A stretch of DNA of 64,000 nucleotides from Faecalibacterium prausnitzii (GCF_019967995.1 NZ_CP065377.1:2873511-2937510), one strand, 5' to 3'. Shown: positions 18,553-28,316, counted from the first letter of the stretch. Numbers and translations: made by a program. Notes: generated by a model not told the origin, from the sequence alone.

Positions 18553-19920
18553 ATGAAGTCAAACACCAAATCGCTGACGGAAGGCCCTCTGGCCAAGCAG
18601 ATCCTTCTGGTCAGCCTGCCGCTGGCACTGTCCAACCTGCTGCAGGTGCTGTTCAACATGTCGGACGTCGCGGTCGTGGGCCGGTTCGCCGGCTCCACGG
18701 CGCTGGGTGCAGTGGGCTCCACGAGCATCTTCGTCACCCTGTTCACCGGTTTTCTCATCGGCCTGAGCAACGGCATCAACGTGCTGGTGGCCCGCTTCTA
18801 TGGGGCCAGGCACACCGATGACGTCCGCCGCACCGTTCACTCGGCGCTGGTGGTCAGCCTCATCGCCGGTGTGGTACTGCTGTTCGTAGGCCTGCTGGGC
18901 TCCCCCGCCCTGCTGCGGCTGCTGAACACCAAGGAAGACCTGCTGCCCGGTGCCATCCTCTATCTGCGGGTCTACTTCCTCGGTATGCCCGCACTGGCGC
19001 TCTATAACTTTGGCAACGCCATCTTCAGCGCCATCGGCGACACCAAAAAGCCGCTGTACTTCCTGAGCATCGCGGGTGTGCTGAACATCCTGCTCAACCT
19101 CTTCTTCGTCATCGTCTGCAAGCTGGATGTCATGGGCGTGGCGCTGGCCAGTGCCATTTCGCAATGCGTTTCCGCCGGGCTCATCCTCCACGCGCTGACT
19201 CAGGTGCAGGACTGCTACACCCTGCATTTCCGGGAAGCCCGGCTCGACCCGGCCATGACCCGAAGCATTCTGGCGCTGGGCCTGCCCGCCGGGTTCCAGA
19301 ACGCCGTCTTCGCCATCGCCAACCTCTTCATTCAGGCGGGCGTCAACTCCTTCGACTCCCTCATGGTCAAGGGCAACTCCGCCGCCGCCAACGCCGACAA
19401 CCTCATCTACGACTGCATGGCCGCCTTCTACATGGCCTGTGCCAGCTTCATGAGCCAGAACTACGGCGCAGGCAAGCCGGACCGCGTGAAGAAGAGCTAC
19501 TTCATCGCGCTGGGCTATTCCTTTGGCGCGGGCCTGCTGCTGGGCGGCAGCCTGTTCGTGTTCGGCCGCGAGTTCCTGGCCCTCTTCACCACCGAGCCGG
19601 CCGTCATCGACGCTGGCATGAAGCGTGTGGGCGTCATGGGTCTGGCCTACTGCATCTCGGCCTTTATGGACTGCACCATCGCCGCCTCCCGCGGCCTGGG
19701 CAAGACCGTCGTGCCCACCGTCATCGTCATCCTGGGCTCCTGCGTCTTCCGCGTCATCTGGGTGTACACCATCTTTGCCCACTTCCACACCATCCCCTCG
19801 CTTTATCTGCTCTACCCCTGCTCCTGGACGCTGACCGCTCTGGCGGAGATCGTCTACTTCGTCCACTGCTACAAGCAGGCCATGAAGATCTTCCGGGAGC
19901 CGGTCCCTGCGTCGCTGTAA
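18553..19920 (+). CDS. MATE-family efflux transporter
   Basis: This 455-residue protein has twelve predicted membrane segments in two related halves, a MATE (MatE) exporter that would couple Na+ or H+ entry to drug or metabolite export. The N-terminus (LTEGPLAKQILLVSLPLALS) and LGAVGSTSIF near residue 60 are typical. I chose the start at MKSNTKSL, with AAAGGAA upstream, because the family sequence begins there. It has its own promoter and terminator, so it is probably monocistronic. Substrate unknown. It is one of three MATE genes in the window. Confidence 0.92.
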   Translation: MKSNTKSLTEGPLAKQILLVSLPLALSNLLQVLFNMSDVAVVGRFAGSTALGAVGSTSIFVTLFTGFLIGLSNGINVLVARFYGARHTDDVRRTVHSALVVSLIAGVVLLFVGLLGSPALLRLLNTKEDLLPGAILYLRVYFLGMPALALYNFGNAIFSAIGDTKKPLYFLSIAGVLNILLNLFFVIVCKLDVMGVALASAISQCVSAGLILHALTQVQDCYTLHFREARLDPAMTRSILALGLPAGFQNAVFAIANLFIQAGVNSFDSLMVKGNSAAANADNLIYDCMAAFYMACASFMSQNYGAGKPDRVKKSYFIALGYSFGAGLLLGGSLFVFGREFLALFTTEPAVIDAGMKRVGVMGLAYCISAFMDCTIAASRGLGKTVVPTVIVILGSCVFRVIWVYTIFAHFHTIPSLYLLYPCSWTLTALAEIVYFVHCYKQAMKIFREPVPASL

Positions 19921-19936
19921 ACCGTTCAGACATAAG

Positions 19937-19976
19937 AAAAGGCAGATGCCGTTCGATGCGGCATCTGCCTTTTTTG
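19937..19976 (+). terminator. Rho-independent terminator after the MATE gene
   Basis: AAAGGCAGATGCC/GGCATCTGCCTTT stem followed by a T run. Bases 19977-20090 hold nothing I recognise. Confidence 0.85.
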
Positions 19977-20093
19977 TGGTTCGTTATACCTTTACTTCTC
20001 CCGCCAGCACCCGCTGATAGTCCTCGTGTTTTCAAACCTGCTCTCTGTCCTCATTATAAACCGACCTTCTGCGCAGTGCAAGAAGTTTGGCAC

Positions 20094-20126
20094 AACAAAA
20101 GCTCCCCGGAAACGAGGAGCTTTCGT
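20094..20126 (-). terminator. terminator of the 338-residue gene
   Basis: On the minus strand AAAGCTCC/GGAGCTTT stem followed by TGTT. Confidence 0.65.
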
Positions 20127-20134
20127 TGGTTCTC

Positions 20135-21151
20135 TTATGCGTATTGGTGGTTCAGGAACATCGCCTTGATGAGGACGACCTCGTCGTATTCCTCCTGCTC
20201 GACCTGAACGTCGGCGTTCAGCGCCTTCAGGCGGGCCTTGACAGCCTCCAGCGCCTCCGGCACGGTGACGGCGCGGCCCTCTTCGATGGCGTCCATCATC
20301 TGCTTGAGGACGGTCGGGTGTGCGTAATAGCTCGGCACCGGGAACGCACCGTTCGGATAGCGCTTCACATAGTCCGCTGCGGCCTGCTCGGCCCGGTCGG
20401 CCCGCTTCATGATGGCGCTGTGGTTGTTGCGGGCGGTGGGCAGCATGTTGTAGCTGGAAAAGAGGAAGATGGCCGCAAAGCCGAACAGCGCAAAGTAGAT
20501 GCCGTAATTGCCCACATGGTTCGTGATGGCATAGAGGCCGTAGGCTGCGGCCACAAGGCCGAACAGGAAGATGGCCAATGCGACATAGCGGTACACCGGC
20601 TTGCTCTGCAGCTGGGCGCGCTTGCGGCGCTCGGCGGCGCTCAGCTCATCCGAGATCTCCGGCTTGGCTTCCAGATACTCTTTTGCCCGGCGCAGCACCG
20701 TCAGGCTGTGCTCGGCGTCTTTCGTCAGCTCCGGCAGCTTGCGGGCGGCCTTTTCGGCCTCCTTCTTCTGCACGGTCTGCTCACCTGCCGCGCTCAGCCG
20801 CTTGATCTGCGGCTGCTCTTTGGCCAGAACGTCCAGCAGGGCGTCCACGTCCCGCTCATCCTTGAAGTTGCACTGCTTCTGCTTGCCGCCGTCGTACTCC
20901 ACCACCAGATAGGCCATGGAGGCAAACATCCCTTTGCCGGTAAAGCCGCCCTGGCTCATGGCGACCCGCTTGAACGCGCGGGTGATGCTGCCGTAAGGCA
21001 GATAATAGCAGCGGTCGATGTAAAAGCTGTTGAGGTACAGCGCCTTTTTGCCGACGCCGCAGGGGCCGATCTTTTTGCAGGCTTTTTTGTCTGCTTCCAG
21101 CTCGGCAGCGCCGAGTTTTGCCAGACCCAGTTGTGCAGGTTTGAACAGCAT
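20135..21151 (-). CDS. membrane protein of unknown function
   Basis: The protein is 338 residues. The first 170 are soluble (with SFYIDRCYYLPYGSITRAFK and a GKGMFASMAYLVVEYDGG strand pair that could be a PH-like or beta domain). A charged helical linker follows, then two membrane segments at about 190-210 and 218-236, then a helical C-terminal domain. The start at MLFKPAQLG has GAGGG upstream; the longer frame has no ribosome site. No family recognised. It follows the cstA terminator and is likely a separate unit. Confidence 0.75.
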   Translation of the reverse strand: MLFKPAQLGLAKLGAAELEADKKACKKIGPCGVGKKALYLNSFYIDRCYYLPYGSITRAFKRVAMSQGGFTGKGMFASMAYLVVEYDGGKQKQCNFKDERDVDALLDVLAKEQPQIKRLSAAGEQTVQKKEAEKAARKLPELTKDAEHSLTVLRRAKEYLEAKPEISDELSAAERRKRAQLQSKPVYRYVALAIFLFGLVAAAYGLYAITNHVGNYGIYFALFGFAAIFLFSSYNMLPTARNNHSAIMKRADRAEQAAADYVKRYPNGAFPVPSYYAHPTVLKQMMDAIEEGRAVTVPEALEAVKARLKALNADVQVEQEEYDEVVLIKAMFLNHQYA

Positions 21152-21240
21152 AGTGTATCCCTCTTTTGCGTTTTGTTTGTACCCATTGTCCCACTGTCTT
21201 TCGCAAAATGCAAGAGTCTTTTCCACTCTTAGCCAAAAGC

Positions 21241-21274
21241 AAGACCGGCCGCTGGTGTGGGCAGCGGCCGGTCT
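21241..21274 (-). terminator. terminator of the downstream cstA copy
   Basis: AAGACCGGCCGCT/AGCGGCCGGTCTT perfect 13-bp arms, 35 bp after the stop codon. It shares the AAGACCGGCCG arm with the terminator after the other cstA copy. Confidence 0.75.
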
Positions 21275-21308
21275 TGAGATCACAGGGGGTTATGCCGCCT
21301 TGAATGGG

Positions 21309-22814
21309 TTATGCGGCTTTCTTCTCCGTGTGCTTCTTGGTAGCGTGGATAAACAGGGCCAGCATTGCAACGGCGAAGACGATACCCACAGGGTATGCGA
21401 CCGCCGTATTGTAGATGGTGGCACCCTCAGCAGTCTTGCTGTTCAGCAGGCCGCCCAGGCACTCCGGAGCCAGCACGAAGTAGGTGCAGGACACGGCGCT
21501 CATGAAGGTAGCGGGCACAGCGGTGATCCAGTAGTTCTTCTTCTCCTTGAACAGGTACATGGAAGCAGCCCACAGGACGATCATGGCCAGCGTCTGGTTG
21601 GTCCAGCTGAAGTAACGCCAGATGACCGTGTAGTTGATGAAGCCCAGCGCGTTGCCGATGCCCAGGAAGGCGCCGACACCCAGAACGGGGACGCAGAGCT
21701 TCAGGCGGTTCCCGTAGCTGTCCTGATCCAGCTTCAGCCAGTCGGCCAGAGTCAGACGAGCGGAACGGAAGGCGGTATCACCAGAGGTGATGGGGCAGAT
21801 GACGACGCCGATCATTGCCAGGGCAATGCCGATACCGCCCATGGTCTTGGAGCAGACGTCGTAGATGGCGGCGGACTGACCTTCGGCCAGAGCAGCGGCC
21901 AGACCGGTGTTCAGACCACCGGTGACTTCGTACAGAGAGCAGCCGGCAGCAGCCCAGATCAGAGCGATGATGCCTTCGCAGACCATTGCGCCGTAGAAGA
22001 CGAAGTGGCCCTGCTTCTCACTCTTCATGCAGCGCGCCATCAGAGGCGACTGGGTGGAATGGAAGCCGGAAATAGCGCCGCAGGCGACCGTGATGAACAT
22101 GAAGCTCCAGATCGGGGTGCCCGACGGGTGCATGCTGCCGAAGTGATCCCACAGTTCGGGGATGGTGTAGGCGGGGTTGGTGAAGATGCCAAAGATAACG
22201 CCCACTGCCATGATGATCAGGCAGATGCCGAAGACCGGGTAGATCTTGCCGATGATGGCATCAATGGAGATAAAGGTCGCGATGAAGTAATAGACCAGAA
22301 TGATGATCAGCCAGAACAGGGTGGTGGTGAGCACACCGCTCATCCCGCTGTTCTTGCACAGGGTCACGATCAGGCCAGCAGGGCCGACTGCGAACACCGT
22401 GCCGACCATGATCAGCAGCACGACAGAGAACACACGCATGATGTTCTGCATCACAGGTCCCAGATACTTGCCGGTAACTTCTGCGATGGAAGCGCCTTCG
22501 TTGCGCTCGCTCATCATACCGGAGAAGTAGTCGTGGACGCCGCCTGCAAAGATGGTGCCGAAGGTGATCCACAGGAACACCACAGGGCCCCACAGAGCAC
22601 CCTGCAGTGCACCAAAGATGGGGCCGAGGCCCGCAATGTTCAGCAGCTGGACGAGGAACAGCTTCCACTGCGGCATCACGACGTAGTCAACGCCATCGTT
22701 GATGCGCACAGCGGGAGTTTCACGGTCGTCCGGTCCAAACGTGTTGTCCACGATCTTGCCATAGACAAAATAGCCTATGATCAGGAGCGCCAGACAGAGT
22801 AAGAAACTAATCAT
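21309..22814 (-). CDS. cstA: CstA-family peptide/pyruvate transporter (copy 1)
   Basis: This 501-residue membrane protein of the carbon starvation CstA family has about 14 membrane segments. The family N-terminus (YFVYGKIVDNTFGPDDRETP), the GLGPIFGALQGALWGP stretch and the GAISGFHSTQSPLMARC stretch are present. Relatives import peptides or pyruvate. I chose the start at MISFLLCLAL with AAGGAGG upstream. The upstream in-frame extension of 135 codons is spurious. It is nearly identical to the next gene upstream and both follow a LysR regulator. Its terminator suggests each copy is transcribed or processed separately. Confidence 0.93.
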   Translation of the reverse strand: MISFLLCLALLIIGYFVYGKIVDNTFGPDDRETPAVRINDGVDYVVMPQWKLFLVQLLNIAGLGPIFGALQGALWGPVVFLWITFGTIFAGGVHDYFSGMMSERNEGASIAEVTGKYLGPVMQNIMRVFSVVLLIMVGTVFAVGPAGLIVTLCKNSGMSGVLTTTLFWLIIILVYYFIATFISIDAIIGKIYPVFGICLIIMAVGVIFGIFTNPAYTIPELWDHFGSMHPSGTPIWSFMFITVACGAISGFHSTQSPLMARCMKSEKQGHFVFYGAMVCEGIIALIWAAAGCSLYEVTGGLNTGLAAALAEGQSAAIYDVCSKTMGGIGIALAMIGVVICPITSGDTAFRSARLTLADWLKLDQDSYGNRLKLCVPVLGVGAFLGIGNALGFINYTVIWRYFSWTNQTLAMIVLWAASMYLFKEKKNYWITAVPATFMSAVSCTYFVLAPECLGGLLNSKTAEGATIYNTAVAYPVGIVFAVAMLALFIHATKKHTEKKAA

Positions 22815-23167
22815 ACCAGAAACCTCCTTTTTCAGATCCACGCCCACGGCCCCATTCTGCCGTGCGTGGTCCATGTCTGGCTTCATGTTAACACATTTTT
22901 CATAACTCGAATAATATCTTTCCTGCATAGCCCTCATATCAAAAAGTATATGGTGGGGTTTCAGGCGTTTCTTTTGGCAAAGATTTTCAGCGTTTTCTCG
23001 GCAAATTTTCTTTTCCGAAAACGTTCTCTGTGCGATGTTGACCGACGAAAGTTGCGGCTCCCAAACTTTCCGCCTGTTTTTTGTGCAGTTTGACCACACC
23101 TGCAATTTTTGCGCGATTTTCAGTTCTTTTTTCGTGTTATTCAGCCGAGTTCCTCCCGTTGCAAACG

Positions 23168-23209
23168 AAGACCGGCCGTCCGGGGACTTCCCGGCGGCCG
23201 GTCTTCTGT
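23168..23209 (-). terminator. terminator of the upstream cstA copy
   Basis: AAGACCGGCCG/CGGCCGGTCTT arms with inner CCGGG/CCCGG pairing, about 40 bp after the stop. Confidence 0.75.
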
Positions 23210-23251
23210 GAATGGGCAAATATTAGAAGAGGAACTCAGGATCTCATCGGA

Positions 23252-24757
23252 TCATGCGGCTTTCCTAACGCCAGCCTTTTTGGTGGCGTGGATAAACAGG
23301 GCCAGCATCGCAGCGGCAAAGAGGATACCCACGGGGTATGCGACCGCCGTATTGTAGATGGTCGCGCCTTCCGCAGTCTTGCTGTTCAGCAGGCCGCCCA
23401 GGCACTCCGGAGCCAGCACGAAGTAGGTGCAGGACACGGCGCTCATGAAGGTAGCGGGCACAGCGGTGATCCAGTAGTTCTTCTTTTCCTTGAAGAGGTA
23501 CATGGAAGCGGCCCACAGAACGATCATGGCCAGCGTCTGGTTGGTCCAGCTGAAGTAACGCCAGATGACCGTGTAATTGATGAAGCCCAGCGCGTTGCCG
23601 ATGCCCAGGAAAGCACCCACGCCCAGAACGGGGATGCAGAGCTTCAGGCGGTTCGCGTAGCCGTCCTGGTCGATCTTGAACCAGTCGGCCAGCGTCAGAC
23701 GCGCGGAACGGAAGGCGGTATCACCAGAGGTGATGGGGCAGACGACGACGCCCACCATGGCCAGGGCAATGCCCACGCCGCCCATGGTCTTGGAGCAGAC
23801 ATCGTAGATGGCCTTGGACTGGCCCATGGCCAGCGCCTGTGCCAGACCGGTGTTCAGGCCGCCGGTGACTTCGTACAGAGAGCAGCCGGCTGCGGCCCAG
23901 ATCAGAGCAATGATGCCTTCGCAGACCATGGCACCGTAGAAGACGAAGTGGCCCTGCTTCTCGCTCTTCATGCAGCGCGCCATCAGAGGCGACTGGGTGG
24001 AGTGGAAGCCGGAAATCGCGCCGCAGGCGACCGTGATGAACATGAAGCTCCAGATCGGGGTGCCCGACGGGTGCATGCTGCCGAAGTGATCCCAGATCTC
24101 CGGGATCGTATAGGCAGGGTTGGTGAAGATACCGAAGATGACGCCGATGGCCATGATGATGAGGCAGATGCCGAAGATGGGGTAGATCTTGCCGATGACC
24201 GCGTCAATGGAGATAAAGGTCGCGATGAAGTAATATACCAGGATGAGGATGAGCCAGAACAGCAGCGAAGTGAACACGCCGGATGCACCGCTCTGGCTGC
24301 ACAGCTCCACGATCAGGCCCGCAGGGCCGACCGCAAACACCGTGCCCACCATGATGAGCAGGACCACGGAGAAGACGCGCATCACGTTCTGCATCACCGG
24401 GCCAAGGTATTTGCCGGTGATCTCGGCGATGGAAGCGCCGTCGTTGCGCTCGCTCATCATGCCGGAGAAGTAGTCATGGACACCGCCCGCAAAGATCGTG
24501 CCGAAGGTGATCCACAGGAAGACCACCGGCCCCCACAGAGCGCCCTGCATGGCGCCGAAGATGGGGCCGAGGCCCGCGATGTTCAGCAGCTGGACGAGGA
24601 ACAATTTCCACTGCGGCATCACGACATAGTCCACGCCATCGTTGATGCGCACAGCCGGAGTTTCGCGGTCGTCCGGGCCGAAGGTGTTGTCTACGATCTT
24701 ACCGTAGACGAAGTAGCCCACGATCAAGAGCGCCAGACAGAGCAAGAAACTGATCAT
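23252..24757 (-). CDS. cstA: CstA-family peptide/pyruvate transporter (copy 2)
   Basis: A 501-residue paralogue of copy 1 with the same start context (AAGGAGGTTTCTGGT before the ATG), the same length and only scattered substitutions (for example QALAMGQSKA for AALAEGQSAA). Differences are spread evenly and many are silent, so this is a fairly recent tandem duplication with both copies kept intact. The last residues differ (KKAGVRKAA against KKHTEKKAA). The upstream LysR gene is on the same strand, about 300 bp away. Substrate inferred from family only. Confidence 0.93.
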   Translation of the reverse strand: MISFLLCLALLIVGYFVYGKIVDNTFGPDDRETPAVRINDGVDYVVMPQWKLFLVQLLNIAGLGPIFGAMQGALWGPVVFLWITFGTIFAGGVHDYFSGMMSERNDGASIAEITGKYLGPVMQNVMRVFSVVLLIMVGTVFAVGPAGLIVELCSQSGASGVFTSLLFWLILILVYYFIATFISIDAVIGKIYPIFGICLIIMAIGVIFGIFTNPAYTIPEIWDHFGSMHPSGTPIWSFMFITVACGAISGFHSTQSPLMARCMKSEKQGHFVFYGAMVCEGIIALIWAAAGCSLYEVTGGLNTGLAQALAMGQSKAIYDVCSKTMGGVGIALAMVGVVVCPITSGDTAFRSARLTLADWFKIDQDGYANRLKLCIPVLGVGAFLGIGNALGFINYTVIWRYFSWTNQTLAMIVLWAASMYLFKEKKNYWITAVPATFMSAVSCTYFVLAPECLGGLLNSKTAEGATIYNTAVAYPVGILFAAAMLALFIHATKKAGVRKAA

Positions 24758-24949
24758 ACCAGAAACCTCCTTTTTTCGGTGCTGTCCGCGGCCCCATTCC
24801 GCCGCCGGGCAGCTCCCAATCTCTGGCTTCATGGTAACATATTTTTCATCATCTGCACAATATTTTTCCAGCATAGGGGTATATCGTATCCGATATACCT
24901 GCTAAGAATTTTTACCGTTGTCCGGTCCGTTTTTTGTCGAAAAGCCAGC

Positions 24950-24988
24950 AAAAAAGAAACGAAACCGAATTTTCGGTTTCGTTTCTTT
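24950..24988 (-). terminator. terminator of the LysR gene
   Basis: AAAGAAACGAAACCGAA/TTCGGTTTCGTTTCTTT with T run on the minus strand. It separates lysR from cstA transcription. Confidence 0.85.
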
Positions 24989-25054
24989 GCCACATTTCTC
25001 TATTTTTATCAATTCCGGAGCCAAAACTTTAGCCGCTTCTTTGCCGGCGGCTTC

Positions 25055-25975
25055 TCATTTCATGGTCTGGGCCGCCTGTTTGTGGAGCAGATCGACAAAC
25101 GCCTGTTCCTCCGCCCGCAGGCCACCCTTGTCCGGATAGACCAGGATATCCCGCATCTGCTGGCGCTGGGCCGGGCATTTCTTCAGCACCAGATGATACT
25201 GTTCCAGCGCCTTGCGGGGCATGGGTGACGCCCACATATACGCAGACGGGAGCCGCTGCAAGATCGAAAACTGGCTGCACCGCTCATACACATGGATACG
25301 CCGGGCTTGGTTCACATGCCAGCGCACACCGTCGCCGCCCTCCTCGCCGGGCAGCTGAAAGTCGTCGTGCCGGATCTCCATATACTGGTTCAGTTCGGTC
25401 AGGTCGCGCACCTCGTGCCGGGCCAGCGGGCCGTCCCGGTTGGTGAGCAGCTGATATTCGAAGTCCATCACCGGCTCCATCTTCAGCCCCCGCCGGGCGC
25501 AGTAGTGGGTGTAGTGTTCATCGTCCTCCACCGCATAGCGCAGCAGCGCCAGGTGATAGCCCCGCCGCAGCACGAAATCCAGCGCCTCCATCGAGCCGCC
25601 CTCCCGGATGTGGATGTGCACCCGCTCCAGATGCACCGCCTGTTCCAGATAATCCACCGCCGCATAGGACGCATAGGTCGCATGGGGCAGCATCACCCGC
25701 AGCTCCGCGCAGCGCTCCTGCTCTTCCTCGACGCTCCGGCTCAGGCGGTCCACATCTTCCAGCACCCGCTCGGCCTGCTCGATGAACCGCCGCCCCTGCT
25801 CGGTGGGGATCATGCCGGTGGAGGAGCGCTCAAAGATGCGGATGTGATACTCCTCTTCCAGATTTTTCAGCGCCTTGCTGATGTTGGGCTGGGCCGCATA
25901 CAGCTGCTTTGCCGCAGCGCTCACCGACCCCCACTGCATGATGGCGACCAGATAGCGCAATTCTGTAATGTTCAA
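25055..25975 (-). CDS. LysR-family transcriptional regulator
   Basis: The protein is 306 residues. Residues 1-60 form the winged HTH (MNITELRYLVAIMQWGSVSA, AAKQLYAAQPNISKALKNLE) and 90-295 a type 2 periplasmic-binding-like effector domain, as usual for LysR regulators. It is upstream of, and codirectional with, the cstA pair and may control them, though a terminator lies between. The effector domain is unusually rich in His, Arg and Glu (HLERVHIHIREGG). Target and effector unknown. Confidence 0.9.
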   Translation of the reverse strand: MNITELRYLVAIMQWGSVSAAAKQLYAAQPNISKALKNLEEEYHIRIFERSSTGMIPTEQGRRFIEQAERVLEDVDRLSRSVEEEQERCAELRVMLPHATYASYAAVDYLEQAVHLERVHIHIREGGSMEALDFVLRRGYHLALLRYAVEDDEHYTHYCARRGLKMEPVMDFEYQLLTNRDGPLARHEVRDLTELNQYMEIRHDDFQLPGEEGGDGVRWHVNQARRIHVYERCSQFSILQRLPSAYMWASPMPRKALEQYHLVLKKCPAQRQQMRDILVYPDKGGLRAEEQAFVDLLHKQAAQTMK

Positions 25976-26151
25976 GCTCTTCTCTCCTTTTGGCGTCGTG
26001 TGGAACCATTTTGTCCTATTGTATCAGCCCCGGCGCCGGGCTGTCAAGTTGACGGCAGCGCATCGGGGCTTTATAATAAGAATACCACGTTCTCCCCTGC
26101 CGGGAGAACCATCTGTAAAACGAGAACATTGTATTTTTCGAGGAAGATCGT

Positions 26152-26358
26152 ATGACATACCGCGTTTTGCGCATCGACGAGCAGCTGTACGGCTGCGAGG
26201 AGCTGCCGGAAGGGCAGCCCGTCTGCTGCGATGTCTTATTGGAGGACGAGACCGGTGAACGCCGGGTCATCGCCTATCCGGACGCTGAGCTGACCCGCCT
26301 TGGCATCGACGAGGGCGACACCGTCCGGCTCGACCACCATACCCTCATCAAACTCTGA
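26152..26358 (+). CDS. 68-residue protein, function unknown
   Basis: This is a small acidic beta-rich protein (MTYRVLRIDEQLYGCEELPE) with no membrane segment. GAGGAAG lies before the ATG. It ends 10 bp before the phosphatase gene, which makes an operon. The repeated ...D..TVRLD... ending suggests a small barrel. No family recognised. Confidence 0.7.
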   Translation: MTYRVLRIDEQLYGCEELPEGQPVCCDVLLEDETGERRVIAYPDAELTRLGIDEGDTVRLDHHTLIKL

Positions 26359-26368
26359 AGGAGCCTCT

Positions 26369-26908
26369 ATGCACAGCTTATATTTTACCCGCCACGGCGA
26401 GACCGTCTGGAACGTTGAAAACAAGATCTGCGGCATGACCGACAGCCCGCTGACCGCCCGCGGCCGGGCGCAGGCCGCTGCGCTGGGGGCCCATGTCCGG
26501 GACAGCGGAGTCCACATTGACGAAATCCTGTATTCTCCCCTGTCCCGCGCTGCCGACACCGCTCTGGCTATCGCCGAGGCCACCGGCATCCCGGCCCGCC
26601 CGGAACCCCGCCTGCGGGAGCAGTGCTTTGGCCGCTACGAGGGGACGCCCCGCGATGGGGCCGAGTTCAAAGTCTCCAAGACCCACTTCGCCGACCGCTA
26701 CTCCGGCGGCGAGAGTATGCTGCAATTGGCCCAGCGCATCTACGACCTGCTGGACGAGCTGCGGGCCGATGAGAGCAAGACCTATCTGCTGGTCGCCCAC
26801 AATGGCATCGCCCGCGTGGTGCGGTCTTACTTTTACGATATGACCAACGAGGAGTATGCCGCCTTCGGCATCCGGAACTGCGAGTTCGTCGAGTATACAT
26901 TTGAATGA
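26369..26908 (+). CDS. histidine phosphatase (phosphoglycerate mutase-like)
   Basis: This 180-residue enzyme has the RHG motif at the start (YFTRHGETVWN; catalytic His at about residue 8), a second arginine motif (SPLSRAADTA), the acidic residue of LREQCFGRYEG and the second histidine in LLVAHNGIAR. It is a single-domain histidine phosphatase. Substrate is not evident; relatives act on sugar phosphates, nucleotides or cobalamin precursors. AGGAG precedes the ATG. A strong bidirectional terminator follows. Confidence 0.9.
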   Translation: MHSLYFTRHGETVWNVENKICGMTDSPLTARGRAQAAALGAHVRDSGVHIDEILYSPLSRAADTALAIAEATGIPARPEPRLREQCFGRYEGTPRDGAEFKVSKTHFADRYSGGESMLQLAQRIYDLLDELRADESKTYLLVAHNGIARVVRSYFYDMTNEEYAAFGIRNCEFVEYTFE

Positions 26909-26909
26909 C

Positions 26910-26943
26910 AACGAAAGCCGCCGGGGTCCCGGCGGCTTTCGTT
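26910..26943. terminator. bidirectional terminator
   Basis: ACGAAAGCCGCCGG/CCGGCGGCTTTCGT; serves the phosphatase gene (+) and the MATE gene (-). Confidence 0.85.
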
Positions 26944-26954
26944 GTCCTGGCGCG

Positions 26955-28304
26955 TCACACATGACGGTAATGGAATTTCCGATCTTTGGTCACGAACATA
27001 TACACGCTCACCCCCAGCGCGGCAAGCTCGGCGGCCGTGACGGCCAGCCAGATGCCATCCATCCCCATGAGCGCCGGCAGTGCGAAGACCGCCGCCACCT
27101 GAAACAACAGAGTGCGCAGAAAAGAGATGAGGGCGCTCGTCACACCGTCGCCCAGCGCGGTAAAGAAGGACGACGCATAGACATTGAAGCCCATGATGAG
27201 GAAGCTCAGCGCATAGAGCCGGAAGGCGTGGGTGGTCAGTGTCAGCAGTCCGGCATCGTAGCCCACGAAGATGCGGGCCACCTGCGGGATGAGGAACATC
27301 GAACCGATGGTCATGACGACGGCCACCACGCCGATAAGGCGAAAGCTCATGGAATAAAGGTTGTGGACCTCCCGGTGATTGCGGGCACCGTAGTGGTAGC
27401 TGACGATGGGGGCGCTGCCAACGGCATAGCCCACGAAGACGGCCACAAAGAGGAAGGCCGCATACATGATGACGCCGTAAGCCGCCACGCCGTCCTCGCC
27501 CGCAAAGCGGAGGAGCTGGTAGTTGTAGAGGATATTGACCAGCGACATGGAGAGGTTGGTCATCAGCTCCGACGAGCCATTGATGCAGGCATTCCGCAGG
27601 ACGCGGCCATGGAACTTCGTCCGGCTCAGGTGCAGGCGGCTGGTGTTGTTCCGGTCCAGGAAATAGAACACCGGCAGCAGGCCGCCGACGATCTGGCTGA
27701 GGAAGGTCGCGACCGCGGCACCCTCAACGCCCCAGCGGAGCACCCCCACCAGCACGACGTCCAGCACCATGTTGGTGCAGCCCGCGCCCACGGTGAAAGC
27801 AAAGCCCAGGTGGGGCTTTTCGGCTGTGACGAAGAAACTCTGGAACATGTTCTGCAAGATAAAGGTCGGCAGGCTAACCAGCAGGATGCGGCCATACCGC
27901 AGCGCATAGTCCAGCATCTCTCCCTTTGCGCCCAGCAGCTCCGCCACCGGCTCAAGGATGACCAGACCAACGGCGCTGAACACGATGCCCGCTGCAAGGG
28001 CCGAACTGAGGAAGAGGCTGAAAAGTTCGTCCGCCTTTTTCCCATCGCCCTCGCCCAGCGTGATGCCCACGATGGCGCTGCCGCCGGTGCCCAGCATAAA
28101 GCCGACGCTGCCGATGAGCATGGGCAGCGGCATGATGAGGTTGACCGCCGCAAAGGCCGTCTTACCCACGAAGTTCGAGACGCACAGGCCGTCCACGATG
28201 CCGTAGATGGAGGTGAACAGCATCGTGCCGATGCAGGGCAACACGAACCGGATCAGCCGGGAATCGGTAAAGTGATCGGACAATTGGATGGGGTGCTTTG
28301 GCAT
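26955..28304 (-). CDS. MATE-family efflux transporter, last gene of the Jet-like operon
   Basis: This 449-residue MATE exporter has about 12 membrane segments. The segment SIYGIVDGLCVSNFVGKTAF near residue 35 and VGYAVGSAPIVSYHYGAR near 300 fit the family. AAAGGAG precedes the ATG, and the start is only 12 bp after the stop of the 79-residue gene, so it is probably cotranscribed with the jetABC-like genes. A metabolite exporter has no obvious link to an SMC-like complex; this could be chance operon fusion. Confidence 0.9.
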   Translation of the reverse strand: MPKHPIQLSDHFTDSRLIRFVLPCIGTMLFTSIYGIVDGLCVSNFVGKTAFAAVNLIMPLPMLIGSVGFMLGTGGSAIVGITLGEGDGKKADELFSLFLSSALAAGIVFSAVGLVILEPVAELLGAKGEMLDYALRYGRILLVSLPTFILQNMFQSFFVTAEKPHLGFAFTVGAGCTNMVLDVVLVGVLRWGVEGAAVATFLSQIVGGLLPVFYFLDRNNTSRLHLSRTKFHGRVLRNACINGSSELMTNLSMSLVNILYNYQLLRFAGEDGVAAYGVIMYAAFLFVAVFVGYAVGSAPIVSYHYGARNHREVHNLYSMSFRLIGVVAVVMTIGSMFLIPQVARIFVGYDAGLLTLTTHAFRLYALSFLIMGFNVYASSFFTALGDGVTSALISFLRTLLFQVAAVFALPALMGMDGIWLAVTAAELAALGVSVYMFVTKDRKFHYRHV

Positions 28305-28316
28305 AAATTCTCCTTT

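Noticed and set aside
18559..19866. 435-codon antisense frame opposite the MATE gene
   Set aside because: Composition is Gly/Asp/Val/His-rich shadow; the sense strand is clearly a transporter.
21030..22802. 590-codon antisense frame opposite cstA (also 23081-25228)
   Set aside because: These are GC-rich codon-position shadows of the cstA genes, rich in His/Asp/Gly with no ribosome site.
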